DNA from: Methanolobus vulcani
Lineage (GTDB): Archaea > Halobacteriota > Methanosarcinia > Methanosarcinales > Methanosarcinaceae
DNA length: 64,000 bases
Assembly (NCBI RefSeq): GCF_900100715.1
Contig: NZ_FNCA01000001.1
Location: forward strand, 248,001-312,000
Direction of reading: 5' to 3'
The position numbers were made by a program, and so were the translations under genes. Shown in pieces: positions 36,896-48,192 of this stretch. The notes below the pieces were generated by a model. It searched no databases, had not been told where the DNA came from, and was given only the letters and a program-made list of their open reading frames with translations. Numbering within the stretch: position 1 is the stretch's first letter; each line of letters starts with the position of its first letter.

Positions 36896-38323
36896 TTACA
36901 GAGGATCTATTTTTCTGGTAGTTCCCTGAAAACCCTGATAATTTCCACCCTCATCAAAAAGCATTTTTCCATAGATATCAATGGGTACCAGATCCATCTC
37001 CTTATTATAGATTAATGACTCTATACGGGTTCTAGAATTATCAGTCCCATTTTCCAGGAAATAAATAATAATTTCATTCAATTTTTGCATTTCGTTTTCA
37101 GGAAAATGATCACTTAATTTAGTACCTATCCATTCTTCAGGAGCATAACCTGCTATATCGTAAACTGCAGGATTCACATAAGTAAATACCATATCTTTAT
37201 CTATAGTCCAGATGCAGTCCATGGTATTCTCAGCAAGAAGACGATATTTTCTTTCACTTTCCTTTAACTCTTCTTCAATTTTTCTCTGCTCAGTAATGTC
37301 CTGACCCGATGAAAGTATCCCGGTCACATTACCATATTTATCTTTCAAAGCAACATGTAACCACTTAATAAGTTTTGATTTTCCACTGGGAGTAATAATA
37401 TAACTTTCACAGTTAATCTCTTTTTCTCCATCAAAAATCTGCTGACCCCTTTTCATTGATGATTCCCTGCATTCTTCAAGAATAAATTCATTCACGAAGT
37501 GATGACCTATGACATCATCAATTTCCCTCTCCAGGATATCAAGACCTTTTTTATTAATGAGAGTACATTTTCCATCAGTTTCTATCACAGCTATCAAAAC
37601 ACCGGCAATGTTCAGGTAGTTTTGAGCTTTTTCATGCTCATCCTGAAGCTTTTCTTCAATCTTTTTTCTCTCATCGATCTCTTTTTTGAGCATTTCATTA
37701 GTTTCTTTAAGCTCGGATGTCCTCTGAGAAACCAGTATTTCAAGCTTTTCCTGTTGTCTCTTGAGAATATTTCTGGAATTGATTTCCTCTGTGATGTTTT
37801 CCATAATAAGAGTAACACCATTTTCCCCATCGTCAAATGTAGAAGGGATTATCTTAGCCTTGAAGAAACACAATTCATTGTCAACGAATATATCTAAAGT
37901 CTCTACCTGCTCATTTCCATTCCTAGCATCCTTTATACTTTCCAGTAAGGTCTTGTTGGAAATCATCGGAGGGAACACATCACATAGTTTTTTGCCCTGT
38001 ATTGCGTTTTTGGAAACTTTACTAAGTTCTAAAAACCTATCATTTGCCTGAACTACTTTGTTGTTATCATTAATAACTACGATAAAATCAGATGAAAAGT
38101 TAAGCAAAGTGGAAACAGGTATCCTTTGTGACAGAAAATAGACTTTTGCAGTGCCCACATTTTCCATCTCAATGTGACCACTGATCCTCAGAAGTTCCAG
38201 ATACTTTGCAACTGTATTACGGTTAACACTCACATGTTTGGAAATATCCGTGACACTCATGCCACGAGGATTTTCTTTAAGAAGTGATTTTATCTTAGCA
38301 GCCTCGTCATTATATAACTCCAT
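36896..38323 (-). CDS. HTH-PAS sensory regulator (three PAS domains)
   Basis: The 475-residue protein has an N-terminal winged helix (MSVTDISKHVSVNRNTVAKY, residues 20-60). PAS domains lie at about 75-185 (DFIVVINDNNKVVQANDRFL), 240-345 and 360-470 (YVNPAVYDIAGYAPEEW), with a coiled coil (190-235) between the first two. There is no kinase or ATPase domain, so it probably acts directly as a ligand- or redox-responsive transcription regulator, a type common in Methanosarcinales. It borders the chemoreceptor genes and is divergent from the first. Which signal it senses, and which genes it binds, cannot be seen. Confidence 0.82.
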   Translation of the reverse strand: MELYNDEAAKIKSLLKENPRGMSVTDISKHVSVNRNTVAKYLELLRISGHIEMENVGTAKVYFLSQRIPVSTLLNFSSDFIVVINDNNKVVQANDRFLELSKVSKNAIQGKKLCDVFPPMISNKTLLESIKDARNGNEQVETLDIFVDNELCFFKAKIIPSTFDDGENGVTLIMENITEEINSRNILKRQQEKLEILVSQRTSELKETNEMLKKEIDERKKIEEKLQDEHEKAQNYLNIAGVLIAVIETDGKCTLINKKGLDILEREIDDVIGHHFVNEFILEECRESSMKRGQQIFDGEKEINCESYIITPSGKSKLIKWLHVALKDKYGNVTGILSSGQDITEQRKIEEELKESERKYRLLAENTMDCIWTIDKDMVFTYVNPAVYDIAGYAPEEWIGTKLSDHFPENEMQKLNEIIIYFLENGTDNSRTRIESLIYNKEMDLVPIDIYGKMLFDEGGNYQGFQGTTRKIDPL

Positions 38324-38634
38324 TAATATAATAGAGACATTTTCTCTTTATAAATTTTACGAGCAATGTAGCTGTTAATTGGAAGTGGTACACAATAAAA
38401 GAGGTTATTATATCCACTTTACTTAGAAATAAGACAGCATATCCCGTAGGATTTTTATCCAAAAAACAACAGAGCTGATTTCTTCTCAAATATTGTTAAT
38501 ATATAGGATAAATTTATATATGTACCCATGATAATATTCTTTTGCATTGCAAAGATGCTTGTCAAATGTGTGCTTTGCGCAAAGTTCTCACAGAAGGTAC
38601 ACAAAAAGGATCAATCGTTAATGGACGGGTGTAT
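38324..38634 (+). promoter_or_regulatory. Divergent intergenic region; promoters of HTH-PAS gene and chemoreceptor 1
   Basis: A 311-base gap. Two TATA-like stretches on the plus strand (TTAATATATAG near 38496-38506 and AATTTATATATG, 38511-38522) are placed to start the chemoreceptor transcript near 38530-38545, leaving a leader of about 90-100 bases. GGGTG shortly before the ATG at 38635 is a weak ribosome site. The chemoreceptor frame stays open in this leader back to a TTG at 38542, encoding a Cys-rich peptide start; I treat that as chance. No other gene is seen. Confidence 0.45.
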
Positions 38635-41600
38635 ATGTTAGGAATGAACGACAAATTAAAAACAGAAATTATCAATGTACTTGAGGCAGCGAACTCAGGA
38701 GATTCAGAGGCCAGAATCTCCACTAAAGATTCAAAACAGGATGATCAAGTTGCACAATCACTAAACTCCCTTTTAGATGACTACTTTTCTTTAAAAAATG
38801 AAGTTGCACAAAAAAGAAGCATTATTGAACTAAAAGAGGCAGAAGATTATCATAACCAAATGCTTGCAAATCAGGTTGTAGAACTTATTAATGCAGTTGT
38901 TGAAGGCAAATTGGATGCCCGTGGCGATACGTCCGAACTGAACGGCAATTGTAAAAATGTACTGGAAGGTGTTAATCAGCTTCTAGATGCTGTAATGGGA
39001 CCACTCAACGTATCTGCGGAATATATCGACCGCATATCAAAAGGAGATATTCCCGAAAAGATAACTGACGAATACAAAGGTGATTTCAATGAGATTAAGA
39101 ACAATCTCAACATGTGCATAGATGCCATTAACGCCCTGGTTGAAGATTCCATAATGCTGGCCCAGGCAGGAGTTGAAGGACAGCTTGACAGGCGCGCTAA
39201 TGCCAGCAGGCATAACGGAGATTTCCGTAAGGTTGTGGAAGGAGTCAACGGATGTCTGGACGCATTCATTGGACCTCTGAATGTTGCAGCTGAATATATC
39301 GACCGTATATCAAAAGGAGACATCCCACAAAAGATCACAGACTCTTATAGCGGGGACTTTAACGAAATAAAGAACAATCTCAACCTTTGTATCGATTCTA
39401 TTAACTCATTACTTAAAGAAGCTGAATCCCTTACAGATGCTGCGATTGAAGGTAAACTGGCAACACGCGCAGATTCTGCAAAATTCAATGGTGAATATGC
39501 CAGACTCGTAGACGGAATGAACCAGGTTGTTGGTACACTTGTAAGCCATATAGATAGTATCCCGGTACCATTCATGATAATCGACCGTGATTATAATGTC
39601 AATTATGTCAACACAAAAGCAGCAGAAACAGTGAACCTCACAACTGGCTCTATGGTTGGCACAAAATGCTACGACCATTATAATACTAACGTATGTAAGA
39701 CCGATAGCTGCGTATGCACACGTTCTATGATCTCAAATTCTGTAGAACATGGTGAAGCTGTTGCAGATCTTGGCAAAGATATACATATTACTTGCAGCGG
39801 TGTTCCTCTTAGAAACAGAAATGGAAATGTAATCGGTTCCCTTGAAATATTTATGGATCAGACTGAGATCAAAGAAGCCATCGAGGACTCAAGCTCAAAG
39901 GTTGAGCTTCTCAACAAGATCCCATCTACAGTAATGGCAGTTGACACAGACATGAACATTACTTTCATAAATGAATATGGAGCCAATGCTGCGGGAAGAC
40001 CGGCAGAGGAATGTGTTGGTGTAAAATGTCATGAATTTTTCAAGAACGCCCATTGTAATACCGAAAAATGTTGCGTTGCAAGGACTATGAGAGAAGGAGT
40101 AGCCTTCACAGCAGACACCGTTGTCCGATCTCCAACCGGTGACCAGCCAATAAGATACACTGCTTCACCATTAAGGGATGAGAACGGATTCATTGTAGGA
40201 GCACTTGAATATATGGTCGATCTGACCTCCGAAGTAAATGTTACAAAGGAAGTGCTGAAACTTGCAGATGCAGCAGTGAACGGAAGACTGGATGCACGCG
40301 CTGATATTAATCAGTTCCAAGGTAATCCGCGTGATATAGTCAATGCTGTAAATGAAACATTAGATTCTTTTATCGGCCCTTTGAATGTGGCTGCAGAATA
40401 TGTTGATCGTATATCAAAAGGAGATATACCTGAAAAGATCACAGATGAGTACAGAGGAGACTTCAATGAAATAAAGAACAACCTCAATCAGTGTATTGAC
40501 GGACTTGGAGCTCTTGTGGAATGCAATAATGTACTTCAGAAAATGGCAGAAAACGATCTTACAACTGATGTGTCAAACAACTACCAGGGAATCTATAATG
40601 AAATTGCCGAAGGCACCAATAAAGCCCTGGACCATAACAGGGTAGTGCTGAATACCACAAAGGAAATTGCCAGTGGAAATCTCAGGATGCTTGAAACCTA
40701 TAGAGAAATAGGAAGAAGGTCTGAAAATGATGAATTCATTCCTGCTTACACAAAAATGATGGAAAACATACAGGGTCTTGTTGACCAGTTCGTTGCTCTT
40801 GGAACTGCCGTGGAGGAAGGAAAGCTGGATTACAGAGCTGATCCATCTGGTTTTGAGGGAGTATACAATGAAGCAATACAAGATGTCAATGGAGCTTTTG
40901 ATGCTGTTGTATCACCATTGAATGTGGCTGCTGAATATATTGACAGGATTTCAAAAGGTGATATTCCAGATCACATCACTGACACTTATTATGGTGACTT
41001 CAATGAAATAAAGAACAATATCAATGGATGTATTGATGCAATCAACCTTCTTATAAAGGATTCACAATTACTGGCTCAGGCCGGAGTTGATGGCCAGCTA
41101 TCCGTACGTGCCGATGCTTCAGAGCATGGGGGCGATTTTGCCAGGATAATTGAAGGATTCAACAATACACTGGATGCTATTGTCACTCCATTAAAGATAA
41201 GTTCCGAAGTAATATCAGCATATGCACAAGGTGACCTTAATAGTAGAATCACAATGAAGATGAATGGTGATTTTAATGAACTGGCAAACACTTTGAACTC
41301 TTTTGGTAATAATCTCCAGGAACTGATAAGCGATGCCAGCGAAGTCCTGTCAGAGATCTCAAAGGACAATCTTACAAAAGGAATTACTTTTGAATCTGTT
41401 GGAGATTTCAGAAAGCTCACTGATGGCATTGAAAGTGCACGTATGTCACTCAACGAAGTTGTCTCACACGTTATGAATGTTGCTGACATGGTTGTGAACA
41501 CTGCAGAAAATATGTCTGCAGCAACCACACAACTGAACTCTTCAGCAACTGAGGTATCAGGAACTGTTGAAGAAATATCCCGTGGCTCACATGACCAGTC

Positions 41601-42468
41601 CATAAAAACAGAAGAAGTGTCACGTACCATGCAGCACATGACACAGAGTATTCAGGATGTTGCATGTAATTCACAGAATGTTGCAAGTCATGCACGTGAA
41701 TCAAACCAGAAAATGACAGAGCTTGGAAGGACCAGTAATGAACTTCTCAGAATGATGGATGGCATAAAAGATGCAGTATCGGGTTCAGCTTCAGTTATCA
41801 ACAATCTTGAAGAAAAATCAAAGCGCATTGATGAAATAGTTAACCTTATCACAAACATTGCCGACCAGACAAACCTGCTCGCTCTTAATGCTGCAATAGA
41901 AGCTGCACGTGCAGGGGACCATGGCCGTGGGTTTGCTGTTGTAGCAGATGAGGTCAGAAAACTTGCAGAAGATTCAGGAAATGCCGCAAAACAGATAGCT
42001 GATCTTATTCATGAAATACAGGCTGGTACTTCAGAAGCTGTTAGCTCCATGGAAACGGGTACAACTGAAGTTACCAAAGGTGCGGAATCATTAGGAGAAG
42101 GAGTCAGGGAAATAGAACAAGTGATCATTGCTGTGGACTATATCACAAAAATGGTCGTAGATATTGCGACTGCTGCTGAAGAGCAATCTGCTGCCATTGA
42201 ACATGTCGCATCCTCCATTGAAGAGGTTGCAGCAATTTCAGAAGAGACAGCAGCAGGAACTGAACAAACTGCAGCAGCTGTCCAGGAACAAACATCTTCA
42301 ATGCATGAACTTGCAAACTCTGCTGATTCATTATCAGAGATTGCAAAAGACATGAAGAATGTCGTCAGCAGGTTCAGAATTGTTTGTGCGGAAAGCAAGG
42401 TGAATAATAAAGGTTCTGAAAAACCTGAGACACGTGGATCCCGAACAAAGAATACTGCACTCGTCTGA
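38635..42468 (+). CDS. Soluble chemoreceptor 1: tandem HAMP-like units, two Cys-rich PAS domains, MCP signalling domain
   Basis: From the ATG at 38635 the protein has 1277 residues and no membrane segment. Four copies of a unit headed N-V-(S/A)AEY(I/V)DRISKGDIP start at residues 125, 216, 584 and 763; the spacing is about 90 residues or twice that, as in poly-HAMP arrays. Between the second and third lie two PAS domains (about 305-420 and 430-550), each with C-x8-C-x4-C (Cys345/354/359 and Cys465/474/479). The MCP hairpin tip is near 1063-1120 ([35 protein letters not shown]). The start matches the MLG- start of chemoreceptor 2. It should signal through CheW to a CheA kinase; cheA is not in the window. 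Confidence 0.85.
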   Translation: MLGMNDKLKTEIINVLEAANSGDSEARISTKDSKQDDQVAQSLNSLLDDYFSLKNEVAQKRSIIELKEAEDYHNQMLANQVVELINAVVEGKLDARGDTSELNGNCKNVLEGVNQLLDAVMGPLNVSAEYIDRISKGDIPEKITDEYKGDFNEIKNNLNMCIDAINALVEDSIMLAQAGVEGQLDRRANASRHNGDFRKVVEGVNGCLDAFIGPLNVAAEYIDRISKGDIPQKITDSYSGDFNEIKNNLNLCIDSINSLLKEAESLTDAAIEGKLATRADSAKFNGEYARLVDGMNQVVGTLVSHIDSIPVPFMIIDRDYNVNYVNTKAAETVNLTTGSMVGTKCYDHYNTNVCKTDSCVCTRSMISNSVEHGEAVADLGKDIHITCSGVPLRNRNGNVIGSLEIFMDQTEIKEAIEDSSSKVELLNKIPSTVMAVDTDMNITFINEYGANAAGRPAEECVGVKCHEFFKNAHCNTEKCCVARTMREGVAFTADTVVRSPTGDQPIRYTASPLRDENGFIVGALEYMVDLTSEVNVTKEVLKLADAAVNGRLDARADINQFQGNPRDIVNAVNETLDSFIGPLNVAAEYVDRISKGDIPEKITDEYRGDFNEIKNNLNQCIDGLGALVECNNVLQKMAENDLTTDVSNNYQGIYNEIAEGTNKALDHNRVVLNTTKEIASGNLRMLETYREIGRRSENDEFIPAYTKMMENIQGLVDQFVALGTAVEEGKLDYRADPSGFEGVYNEAIQDVNGAFDAVVSPLNVAAEYIDRISKGDIPDHITDTYYGDFNEIKNNINGCIDAINLLIKDSQLLAQAGVDGQLSVRADASEHGGDFARIIEGFNNTLDAIVTPLKISSEVISAYAQGDLNSRITMKMNGDFNELANTLNSFGNNLQELISDASEVLSEISKDNLTKGITFESVGDFRKLTDGIESARMSLNEVVSHVMNVADMVVNTAENMSAATTQLNSSATEVSGTVEEISRGSHDQSIKTEEVSRTMQHMTQSIQDVACNSQNVASHARESNQKMTELGRTSNELLRMMDGIKDAVSGSASVINNLEEKSKRIDEIVNLITNIADQTNLLALNAAIEAARAGDHGRGFAVVADEVRKLAEDSGNAAKQIADLIHEIQAGTSEAVSSMETGTTEVTKGAESLGEGVREIEQVIIAVDYITKMVVDIATAAEEQSAAIEHVASSIEEVAAISEETAAGTEQTAAAVQEQTSSMHELANSADSLSEIAKDMKNVVSRFRIVCAESKVNNKGSEKPETRGSRTKNTALV

Positions 42469-42484
42469 TAGGGAGGAATTATGA

Positions 42485-42997
42485 ATGGAAGATACGTTTT
42501 CAGCTTCAAATGCAGCTCCTGAACATATGCTTCAGGTAGTTGTTTTTCAACTAGCAGATGAAGAGTTTGGGATTGACATCATGAGCGTGAAAGAGATAAT
42601 ACGTATACCAGAACTGGTCCAGATCCCACAATCTCCGGATTATGTTGAAGGTGTGGTCAATATTCGGGGCGATATAATAGTTGCGTTGAATATTTCAAAT
42701 ATATTTAATGTAGAAACTAAGGAAAATGATCATAATTCACGCATAATTGTCACAGAGCTTGATGATATCACTGTAGGGATCATGGTTGACTCTGTAAGTG
42801 AAGTCCTTAGAATCCCATATTCAGATATTGATCCGGCACCTGCCATGCTCCTATCCGGCAAAAATTCTGAATGTGTAGAAGGCGTAGGTAAACTTGATAA
42901 TCGACTTCTTCTATTGATAGATTCTAAGAAGATACTAGGAAAAGATGAACAATTGACTATTGTTGAATCCGGATATCAGGAAATGGTTCCTACATAA
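42485..42997 (+). CDS. cheW: CheW chemotaxis coupling protein (first copy)
   Basis: The 170-residue CheW-like protein has QVVVFQLADEEFGIDIMSV, the PQSPDYVEGVVNIRGDIIVA strand pair and GVGKLDNRLLLLID, as in scaffolding proteins that link receptors to CheA. It follows chemoreceptor 1 by 16 bases, with GGAGG (42472-42476) eight bases before the ATG at 42485. An ATG at 42481 is out of frame and stops soon. The tight pairing suggests this CheW serves chemoreceptor 1. Confidence 0.92.
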   Translation: MEDTFSASNAAPEHMLQVVVFQLADEEFGIDIMSVKEIIRIPELVQIPQSPDYVEGVVNIRGDIIVALNISNIFNVETKENDHNSRIIVTELDDITVGIMVDSVSEVLRIPYSDIDPAPAMLLSGKNSECVEGVGKLDNRLLLLIDSKKILGKDEQLTIVESGYQEMVPT

Positions 42998-43206
42998 TCT
43001 TTTTTTAAAGATAAATCAATAACAGAAAGCATAAGTGAATTTATCCATGTACTTATATACATTTGGAAGATATATTTTTATATAATTATCAACATCTCTA
43101 ACTCTGCATAATTATAATTATACAGAAGAGTATCATGTGCAAATAGGCAGCAGGTGAGTAAAAGTTAAACTTTGAGAGATGACTTTTATTACTTTAGGGT
43201 GAAAAC
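42995..43206 (+). promoter_or_regulatory. Intergenic region: T-rich terminator and chemoreceptor 2 promoter
   Basis: ATCTTTTTTTAAAGAT at 42997-43012 follows the cheW stop and may end transcription. ACTTATATAC (about 43051-43060) and TTTTTATATAATTA (about 43074-43087) are TATA-like. The leader before the ATG at 43207 would be about 95-130 bases, unusually long for this genome; GGGTG lies eight bases before the ATG. Confidence 0.45.
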
Positions 43207-46200
43207 ATGTTAGGGAAAAACAACAATAAAGCATATTATGAGATCATCGAAGTCTTGAGATCAGTTGATAATGGGGATTTCGATGCAAGACTTGATAAGG
43301 CATCAACAGGTGTCGAGAAAGAAATGGCAGATGCACTAAACGCATTTTTGGATAAAGCTGCAGGATGGAAGAATGAAGTTGAACAACAACATGAACTATC
43401 AAAGCAGGTAAATAAAATGGTAACTGCAACTGTTGAAGGTCGCCTGGATGTAAGGACGAATCCTGATGAATTTGAGGGAGAATTCAGAGAACTTGCAGCA
43501 GGTGTGAACCAGATGCTTGATGCCATAGTTACCCCATTTATGGCAGCATCAAAGTATGTTACCCGCCTTTCCGACGGAGACATTCCTCCAAAGATCACAA
43601 AGGAGTTCAAAGGCAGTTACAACGACTTTAAGGACAGGCTCAACATATGTGTAGATGCTATCAATGCTCTTATTGAAGATTCTGAAATGCTGGCACAGGC
43701 AGGTTCTGAGGGTAAGGTTGACATCCGGGCAGATGCCGCCAGACATGGCGGAGAGTTCAGAACTATTATAGAGAACCTGAACAACACTCTTGATTCCATA
43801 GCAAAACCCCTGAGAGAAAGTACAGACATTCTTCTCAAACTGGCTGTCAATGACTTTGACAGTGCTGTTGAAGGAGAATACGATGGAATTTTCAAAGACA
43901 ATGCATACGCAGTCAATGAGGTTCGCAACAGGCTCCTGAATATCCAGCGTACATTTGAATTCATGGCCAGAGGTGACTTTAGCGATCTGCCAAGATACAG
44001 GCAGGCTGGAAAGCGCTCTGATAATGATAAATTATTGCCATATACCATCAGACTTATGGAAACTGTCAAAGGAATGGCAGATGAGTTCATTGAACTGGGA
44101 CAGGCTGCTGAAGCAGGAAGTCTTGATTACAGATTGGATGCTTCAAAATTCGATGGTCTTTTTCAGGAAGCTGTTGGCACTGTAAACGGTGCATTTGATG
44201 CATTGATCAATCCACTTAATATGACTGCAGATTATGTAGACCAGATCTCAAAAGGAGAGATCCCTGAAAAGATCACAGATGAATATAGTGGGGATTTCAA
44301 CAAGATCAAAGATAATATCAATGCATGTATCGATGGTCTTGGCGGCATGGTCGAGGCAAATAATGTATTGCAGAAAATGGCAGTCAATGATTATACAAGC
44401 CATGTCGAAGGCAACTATCAGGGAATCTATTCTGAAGTCGGCAATGCAGTAAATGGTGTTCGTGAACGCCTTCTCAATCTAACAGACACTGCTCAGAATA
44501 TATCACGCGGAGATATGAGCGATCTTGAGACATACCGTGTGATAGGTAACGGAACTGGAAAACGTTCAGAGAATGATGACATTACTCCTTCTTTCATTAA
44601 AATGATGGAAAATGTCAACGGAATGATCAATGAGACTGTTGACCTTACAGATGCAGCCAAGGCAGGAAACCTTGATTACAGAGCGGACTCTTCCGGCTAT
44701 GAAGGTGGATTCAAACTTGTTCTTGATGGTATCAACGAAACACTTGATTCCGTAGTTGGCCCCCTTAACGTTGCAGCCGATTATGTTGACCGGATTTCCA
44801 AAGGTAATATTCCAGAGAAGATCACCGACCAATACAATGGTGACTTCAACCACATAAAAGACAACCTCAACCAGTGTATCGATGCTGTGAACATGCTTGT
44901 TGATGATGCTTTGTTGCTGGCAAATGCAGGTGTTGAAGGTCGTCTTGATGTAAGAGCAGATGCTTCCAGACACACAGGAGACTTCAGCAAAGTTGTTGAG
45001 GGAGTGAATAATTGCCTGGATGCCATCATCTGTCCACTGAATATGACCGCCGGATATGTAGAGCAGATCTCAAAAGGAGAAATTCCTGAAAGAATAACTG
45101 ACGAGTATCTTGGAGATTTCAACAGGATCAAGAACAATATCAATGATTGTATTGAAGGACTTGGAGGACTTGTCGAGGCAAATGAGGTCCTGCACCTGAT
45201 GGCGAACAATGACCTGACAAGAAGTGTTGAAGGTGACTATCAGGGAATCTATTCCGAAGTCGCAGAAGCAACTAACGGCATTCGCCAGAGAGTACTCACT
45301 ATTACAAATGTAAATAAGAATATTGCTAAGGGTGATCTGAGCGACCTTGAAGGACTGAAGAAGATCGGTAAACGTTCAGAGAACGATGAACTGATCCCAT
45401 GTTACATCACCATGATGGGCAATATTGAAGGAATTGTTGATGAATTTATAAAACTCGGTAACGCTGCCGAAGCTGGTAATCTGGATTACAGAGCTGATGG
45501 AAATCCATACGAGGGAAGCTTTAAGGATGCTATCAACACTGTCAATCTGGCAATTGATGCCCTTATGGCACCAATGAATGAAGCAATGCGCATGGTCCAT
45601 GAATACGCCGCCGGTCATCTGGAAGCAAAGTTCGGCTTTGATACAAAGGGTGATTTCAAGGTATTCTCAGATGCTATTGATGAATTCGGTGGAAACCTCC
45701 AGGCCATTATTGCAGACTCTTCAAGAGTTCTTGAAGCCATATCCAAAAATGACCTGAGCAAACCTATAAGGATACACGGAGTAGGTGATTTCAAAGAACT
45801 TACAGAAGGTATCGAGAACACCAGAAGATCCCTGAATGATGTTGTTTCACTTATCCATGACAGCTCAAGAAATGTTGCATCCACCTCACAAGAGATGTCA
45901 GCATCCGTCGAAGAGATGTCATCTTCATCCTACCAGATAGCCGATACAGTGTCTGAGATCTCAAAAGGAGCACAGAGCCAGGCATCAAAGACGGAAGAAG
46001 TTTCACGTGCAATGGTAGATATGACCATGACCGTGCAGGAAGTTGCAACTAACTCACAAAAGGCAGCAGAGAATGCAAAGGATTCCAATGACCTGATCAA
46101 TAACCTTGGCACAATAGCCAAAGACCTGATCATAAAGATGGATTCAATTAAGAATGCAACTGCTGATTCATCCGGAGTTATTATGGAGCTTGATGGCAAA

Positions 46201-46848
46201 TCCAAACAGATAGGAGAAATTGTTAATCTCATTACTAATATCGCTGACCAGACAAACCTCCTTGCACTGAATGCAGCTATTGAAGCAGCACGTGCAGGAG
46301 AACATGGCCGTGGATTTGCAGTAGTAGCAGATGAAGTTAGAAAGCTTGCAGAAGATTCAGGCAATGCTGCAAAGCAGATATCAACACTTATCGGTGAGAT
46401 ACAGGAAGGTACGCACAACGCAGTTACTTCAATGCAGCAGGGATCTGCTGAAGTTGATACCGGTGCTGTTGCCCTGAATGAAGCAGTACAGGTTGTCGAA
46501 CAGGTCGTAGCTGCAGGTACACAGATAGCTAATATGGTACAGGATATTGCTGCTGCTGCGCAGGAGCAGTCTGCTTCAATTGAAGAAGTCACTTCCTCAA
46601 TAGAAGAAGTAAGTGCCATATCAGAAGAATCTGCTGCAGGAACCGAAGAAGCATCAGCCGCCGTTGAACAGCAAACTGCAACTATGCAGGAGCTTTCAAG
46701 ATCAGCAGAGGATCTTTCAAGCCTGGCAGCTGATATGAAGCTTGTAGTTGACAAATTTATATTAGAATCCGTTTCCATGAATGGTGGGAAAAGTGCTAGC
46801 CCCGGGAAAATGGAACAAAAAGACAAAGAGGAACATATCCTCGTATAA
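43207..46848 (+). CDS. Soluble chemoreceptor 2: tandem HAMP-like units and MCP signalling domain
   Basis: The 1213-residue soluble receptor is a paralogue of the preceding one. It has repeat heads at residues 112 ([15 protein letters not shown]), 338, 521 and 612 ([16 protein letters not shown]), each followed by KITDEY-GDFN-IK-N-N-CID-type helices; 521 to 612 shows the 91-residue period. The gap from about 600 to 800 carries less regular units. There is no PAS domain, so sensing must rely on the HAMP-like array or bound partners. The MCP tip near 999-1057 is conserved ([20 protein letters not shown]). It is followed by its own CheW. Confidence 0.85.
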   Translation: MLGKNNNKAYYEIIEVLRSVDNGDFDARLDKASTGVEKEMADALNAFLDKAAGWKNEVEQQHELSKQVNKMVTATVEGRLDVRTNPDEFEGEFRELAAGVNQMLDAIVTPFMAASKYVTRLSDGDIPPKITKEFKGSYNDFKDRLNICVDAINALIEDSEMLAQAGSEGKVDIRADAARHGGEFRTIIENLNNTLDSIAKPLRESTDILLKLAVNDFDSAVEGEYDGIFKDNAYAVNEVRNRLLNIQRTFEFMARGDFSDLPRYRQAGKRSDNDKLLPYTIRLMETVKGMADEFIELGQAAEAGSLDYRLDASKFDGLFQEAVGTVNGAFDALINPLNMTADYVDQISKGEIPEKITDEYSGDFNKIKDNINACIDGLGGMVEANNVLQKMAVNDYTSHVEGNYQGIYSEVGNAVNGVRERLLNLTDTAQNISRGDMSDLETYRVIGNGTGKRSENDDITPSFIKMMENVNGMINETVDLTDAAKAGNLDYRADSSGYEGGFKLVLDGINETLDSVVGPLNVAADYVDRISKGNIPEKITDQYNGDFNHIKDNLNQCIDAVNMLVDDALLLANAGVEGRLDVRADASRHTGDFSKVVEGVNNCLDAIICPLNMTAGYVEQISKGEIPERITDEYLGDFNRIKNNINDCIEGLGGLVEANEVLHLMANNDLTRSVEGDYQGIYSEVAEATNGIRQRVLTITNVNKNIAKGDLSDLEGLKKIGKRSENDELIPCYITMMGNIEGIVDEFIKLGNAAEAGNLDYRADGNPYEGSFKDAINTVNLAIDALMAPMNEAMRMVHEYAAGHLEAKFGFDTKGDFKVFSDAIDEFGGNLQAIIADSSRVLEAISKNDLSKPIRIHGVGDFKELTEGIENTRRSLNDVVSLIHDSSRNVASTSQEMSASVEEMSSSSYQIADTVSEISKGAQSQASKTEEVSRAMVDMTMTVQEVATNSQKAAENAKDSNDLINNLGTIAKDLIIKMDSIKNATADSSGVIMELDGKSKQIGEIVNLITNIADQTNLLALNAAIEAARAGEHGRGFAVVADEVRKLAEDSGNAAKQISTLIGEIQEGTHNAVTSMQQGSAEVDTGAVALNEAVQVVEQVVAAGTQIANMVQDIAAAAQEQSASIEEVTSSIEEVSAISEESAAGTEEASAAVEQQTATMQELSRSAEDLSSLAADMKLVVDKFILESVSMNGGKSASPGKMEQKDKEEHILV

Positions 46849-46860
46849 TGAGATGAGAAG

Positions 46861-47352
46861 ATGAAAGATGTTTCAATATCCGGAAATGGCCCGACTGATG
46901 AATTATTACAGATGGTAGTTTTCCAGCTGGGTGGTGAAGAGTTTGGCGTAGAGATAATGAAAGTGCAGGAAATAATCAGGATGCCTGAGATCACTCAGAT
47001 CCCTCAATCTCCTGAATTCGTAGAAGGTGTTATCAATCTTCGTGGCAGGATCATCGTTGTCATTAACCTTGACAAACGTTTCAACCTTGCTTCAAAGGAA
47101 GTGGACGCACACTCACGTATCATTGTTGTTGAGATCGGCGAAAATGTTGTTGGAATGATAGTCGATTCCGTTAATGAGGTTTTGAGAATTCCCAGATCAA
47201 GTGTAGACCCTGCACCTGAACTTGTAACATCTAACATCAGCCGTGAATATATTACCGGTGTTGGAAAGATCGATGGCCGTCTTCTGATCCTTCTTGATCT
47301 TGCAAAGGTCATGGACAAGAAGGAAGCACAGGAAATCGCAAATCTTGCCTGA
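46861..47352 (+). CDS. cheW: CheW chemotaxis coupling protein (second copy)
   Basis: The 163-residue CheW has QMVVFQLGGEEFGVEIMKV, PQSPEFVEGVINLRGRIIVV and GVGKIDGRLLILLDLAKVM. It is close to the first CheW of the island, so receptor and CheW were probably duplicated as a pair. It lies 12 bases after chemoreceptor 2. A GAGATGAGAAG stretch before the ATG is a fair ribosome site. A T run follows at 47370-47378. Confidence 0.92.
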   Translation: MKDVSISGNGPTDELLQMVVFQLGGEEFGVEIMKVQEIIRMPEITQIPQSPEFVEGVINLRGRIIVVINLDKRFNLASKEVDAHSRIIVVEIGENVVGMIVDSVNEVLRIPRSSVDPAPELVTSNISREYITGVGKIDGRLLILLDLAKVMDKKEAQEIANLA

Positions 47353-47359
47353 TAAGGCA

Positions 47360-47379
47360 GGATTTTCGTCTTTTTTATA
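47360..47379 (+). terminator. T-run terminator after the second cheW
   Basis: GGATTTTCGTCTTTTTTATA follows the stop codon by about 10 bases; a T-rich archaeal termination site is likely. Confidence 0.45.
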
Positions 47380-47480
47380 GTAATATTTTTCAGTGCTATT
47401 CATTTAACTTCTTTGTTAATTTTTAAATTTATCTTGTATTTGTTAATTGATATTTCGAGCCAATTACGCCATCAGAAAAC

Positions 47481-47530
47481 ATGGACATAGGTTACTTACT
47501 TTTGAACATTATATATATATTAATGTCCAT
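47481..47530 (+). promoter_or_regulatory. Promoter of the cheR-like gene flanked by an 8-bp inverted repeat
   Basis: ATGGACAT (47481-47488) and ATGTCCAT (47523-47530) form a perfect inverted repeat around a strong TATA box, ATTATATATATATTA (47509-47522 or so). A regulator bound to both arms would cover the promoter. Transcription would start near 47545, with GGAGAGG before the ATG at 47562. Confidence 0.45.
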
Positions 47531-47561
47531 TAACTATTTCCAATATAGGAGAGGAAAAATT

Positions 47562-48164
47562 ATGGCATTCACTTATTTCTTCAGAGACATGCAAACACTG
47601 GAAATGATCAGAGATTATGTAATTCCTGAACTCAGAAGCAGAAGATACATCCATATATGGGATGCAGGTTGTGCAATGGGACCTGAACCGTATTCCCTGG
47701 CTATAGTGTTAAGAGAGAATATGGGAATGATCTTCAGGAATGTAAAAATACACGCAACTGACATTGATAACAGTAACCTTTTCGGTGACATCATCAAAGA
47801 CGGAATATATCCAAGAGAAATGGTTCAGAGAATACCAAAACCAATATTTGAGAAGTATTTCTCACCAGCAGACGAACCTGACCATTTCCAGATCTCCGAT
47901 GAGATCAGAAGAAGTGTTGATTTCACAAGACACAACCTTCTTGACATGAAACCCATCAGATCAGGACTGAACCTTGTTCTCTGTAAAAATGTCCTGCTAC
48001 ATTTCACCGAAGCTGAAAGGATAGAAGTAATGCAGATGTTCCATGACTCCCTTGACGGTGGCTATTTTGCAACAGAACAAACACAGAAGATGCCAGCAGA
48101 GCTTCAGGACCATTTTGAACCGGTTGTTGCAAATGCACAGTTGTACCGCAAATTGAACAACTAG
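47562..48164 (+). CDS. CheR-like methyltransferase lacking the usual N-terminal domain
   Basis: The 200-residue protein opens AFTYFFRDMQTLEMIRDY and has WDAGCAMGPEPYSLA (S-adenosylmethionine site), HATDIDNSNL, VDFTRHNLLD and LNLVLCKNVLLHFT. These are the catalytic-domain motifs of CheR, the methyltransferase that modifies receptor glutamates. The small N-terminal helical domain of classical CheR is absent; the upstream in-frame ATG at 47481 lies in the promoter region and adds unrelated residues, and GGAGAGG marks 47562. Its position after two receptor-cheW pairs supports a role in adapting them. A standalone methylase for another target is the alternative. Confidence 0.75.
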   Translation: MAFTYFFRDMQTLEMIRDYVIPELRSRRYIHIWDAGCAMGPEPYSLAIVLRENMGMIFRNVKIHATDIDNSNLFGDIIKDGIYPREMVQRIPKPIFEKYFSPADEPDHFQISDEIRRSVDFTRHNLLDMKPIRSGLNLVLCKNVLLHFTEAERIEVMQMFHDSLDGGYFATEQTQKMPAELQDHFEPVVANAQLYRKLNN

Positions 48165-48192
48165 CTACATTTGTACACTAAATGGAGAGATT

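Noticed and set aside
38542-38634. Upstream TTG start of chemoreceptor 1 with a Cys-rich N-terminal extension
   Set aside because: The paralogue begins at the equivalent of 38635 (MLG-), and the extension overlaps the likely transcription start region.
41076-41639. Minus-strand frame opposite chemoreceptor 1
   Set aside because: Shadow of the MCP coding strand; serine-rich with no recognisable domain.
39007-45300. CRISPR or tandem DNA repeats in the chemoreceptor genes
   Set aside because: The repetition is at protein level with about 270-base units and diverged codons; there are no short identical repeats with spacers.
45930-46994. 354-residue open frame on the minus strand opposite chemoreceptor 2
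   Set aside because: Low-complexity Ser/Ala/Ile-rich translation that mirrors the codon pattern of the true receptor; no motifs or ribosome site.
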